From Paenibacillus polysaccharolyticus (GTDB lineage: Bacteria > Bacillota > Bacilli > Paenibacillales > Paenibacillaceae), in the NCBI RefSeq assembly GCF_900102085.1, contig NZ_FMVM01000006.1:1-64000 (forward strand): 64,000 nucleotides of DNA. Direction: 5' to 3'. Under the pieces are notes generated by a model. The model did not search any database. It worked only from the letters and a program-made list of their open reading frames with translations, and was not told the origin of the DNA. The translations under genes and the position numbers were made by a program. Below, in pieces: positions 63,154-64,000 of this stretch; positions within the stretch are counted from its first letter, which is position 1, and each line of letters starts with the position of its first letter.

Positions 63154-63966
63154 TCATTTGGTTGCCGGACTGTCCTTGTGTTTCTGGACAGCCTGCCACA
63201 TCCGCGCAGCCACGCGCTCGCGGATGAGATCCAGACCGGCTGCGGCGGGCACACCCGGCAGCAGCGCGGTCAGCTCGGGCAGCGCAGGCGGTTTGCCCGG
63301 CTGCGCGAGCCGCACCTCCACGGCCCCGAAGCCCGGCCCCGGCTGGTGCATGGCGCCGTCTGCGGCTGCCTCGGCGATCCACTCGCCGACGGCCGCGCCG
63401 CCTTCGCCAGCCCGCGCCTGCGGGCGGCCCGCCGTTTCCGCTGCGCGGCCCGGGCCGCTGGGATCATGGGCAAGTTCTTCTGCCCATGATCCCAGCACGC
63501 CGGCGAGCAGCGCTTCGCGCGGCAGGCCGGCGTGCGCCAGCTGCAGCAGCGGCTCCGCCGCGAGGCGCGCAGCAACGGCGCGCTCCGCCGCCGCGGCATG
63601 CGCGCAGCCCGCGCGGCCGCAGGTGCACACCGCTGCAGGCGCAGCGCCGAACGCGGCCTCGCCTGGCGAGCCGGCAGGCCCCGCCGCGGGCAACAGCCCG
63701 GCGAGCTCCTCTGGCGTCGGGCCACCGCGCAGCAGGGCGTACAGCGCCAGCGGGCGCTTGCGCAGCTGCGCCAGCACGGCCTCGCGCTGCGCCTCGCTTA
63801 GCTGCGGCAGCGTGCCTGTGACCGTGAACACGCCGGATGCGGCTGTTCCGGTCTGATCTGTATCAGCCGACCCAGGCACAGTCTCTCCCGAATCCGCCAC
63901 TGCATTCACCTCTGCTGTCCACACCCCGGGGGACATATGCAGCTCGATGTTCCATTTTTCGCTCAT
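63154..63966 (-). CDS. GC-rich protein with a SWIM-like zinc motif
   Basis: From ATG 63966 (GGGAGGGGGATGATG upstream; three ATGs in a row make the exact start uncertain) the product has about 270 residues. It opens SEKWNIELHMSPGVWTAEV, and later VCTCGRAGCAHAAAAERAVA fits CxCxnCxH, the SWIM motif. The rest is Ala/Gly/Pro-rich. Paenibacillus SWIM proteins often sit next to a SNF2-type helicase; the upstream gene lies beyond the window. Codon use is far more GC-rich than its neighbours. Confidence 0.6.
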   Translation of the reverse strand: MSEKWNIELHMSPGVWTAEVNAVADSGETVPGSADTDQTGTAASGVFTVTGTLPQLSEAQREAVLAQLRKRPLALYALLRGGPTPEELAGLLPAAGPAGSPGEAAFGAAPAAVCTCGRAGCAHAAAAERAVAARLAAEPLLQLAHAGLPREALLAGVLGSWAEELAHDPSGPGRAAETAGRPQARAGEGGAAVGEWIAEAAADGAMHQPGPGFGAVEVRLAQPGKPPALPELTALLPGVPAAAGLDLIRERVAARMWQAVQKHKDSPATK

Positions 63967-64000
63967 CATCATCCCCCTCCCTTCATTGATCATGCAAACC

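Noticed and set aside
63142-63856. Several long plus-strand open frames in the GC-rich patch
   Set aside because: High GC removes stop codons in all frames; only the minus-strand frame has a good ribosome site and a recognisable motif.

Overview
The window reads as the chromosome of a Gram-positive Firmicute, most likely Paenibacillus or a close relative. This rests on strong AGGAGG ribosome-binding sites, several secreted proteins with a copper-amine-oxidase-like N-terminal domain, an xpt-pbuX operon behind a guanine riboswitch, and a ctaCDEFG caa3 oxidase cluster. I saw no rRNA, tRNA or CRISPR array. The genus is inferred from gene content, not proven.

Layout. 1-9.2 kb is host DNA: a TraB/GumN-type secreted protein, a DUF421 membrane protein, an IclR regulator divergent from an MFS carrier plus CocE/NonD-type hydrolase, and a MarR regulator followed by a DHA2 drug exporter. 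9,275-33,507 is an AT-rich Tn7-like transposon of 24.2 kb whose ends I can define to the base: matching terminal repeats (TGTGCGTTGTC...), repeated TnsB-type sites and a 5-bp AACAT target duplication. It carries tnsA, tnsB, tnsC, a short tniQ and a gene for a tyrosine-recombinase-like protein cut off at its catalytic box (TnsF-like), all in one leftward operon. Upstream lie a large tnsD and a DGQHR-domain gene, with a divergent XRE regulator.

The transposon cargo looks like an immunity island. It holds a 1,253-residue nuclease-like/alpha-repeat protein at the left end, a membrane protein, a NADAR protein whose C-terminal ImmA/IrrE-like domain has lost its zinc histidines, a PRTase-CE-like protein, a three-gene ABC-3C system (SMC-like ATPase, middle component, DUF4297/Cap4-type nuclease) and a HEPN-like protein with a zinc motif at the right end.

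The element sits 17 bp downstream of the stop codon of an ABC-2 permease gene, the geometry expected of TnsD-type attachment-site insertion. It apparently separates that operon from its terminator. A 19-bp stray copy of the transposon end next to the left end suggests the site was used before.

33.5-64 kb is host again: the ABC transporter operon with its GntR regulator and operator, a His/Ser/Gly-rich membrane protein, a beta-gamma-crystallin-like protein, the caa3 cytochrome oxidase operon, methionine aminopeptidase, xpt-pbuX with riboswitch, mscL with a zinc-ribbon tail, a NUDIX hydrolase, a 4-unit intergenic repeat, a TrmB-type regulator, a zinc-ribbon protein, a UvrD-type helicase, a Gfo/Idh/MocA oxidoreductase, an acetyltransferase, a RidA protein, a VanY-type carboxypeptidase and a very GC-rich SWIM-like gene at the right edge.
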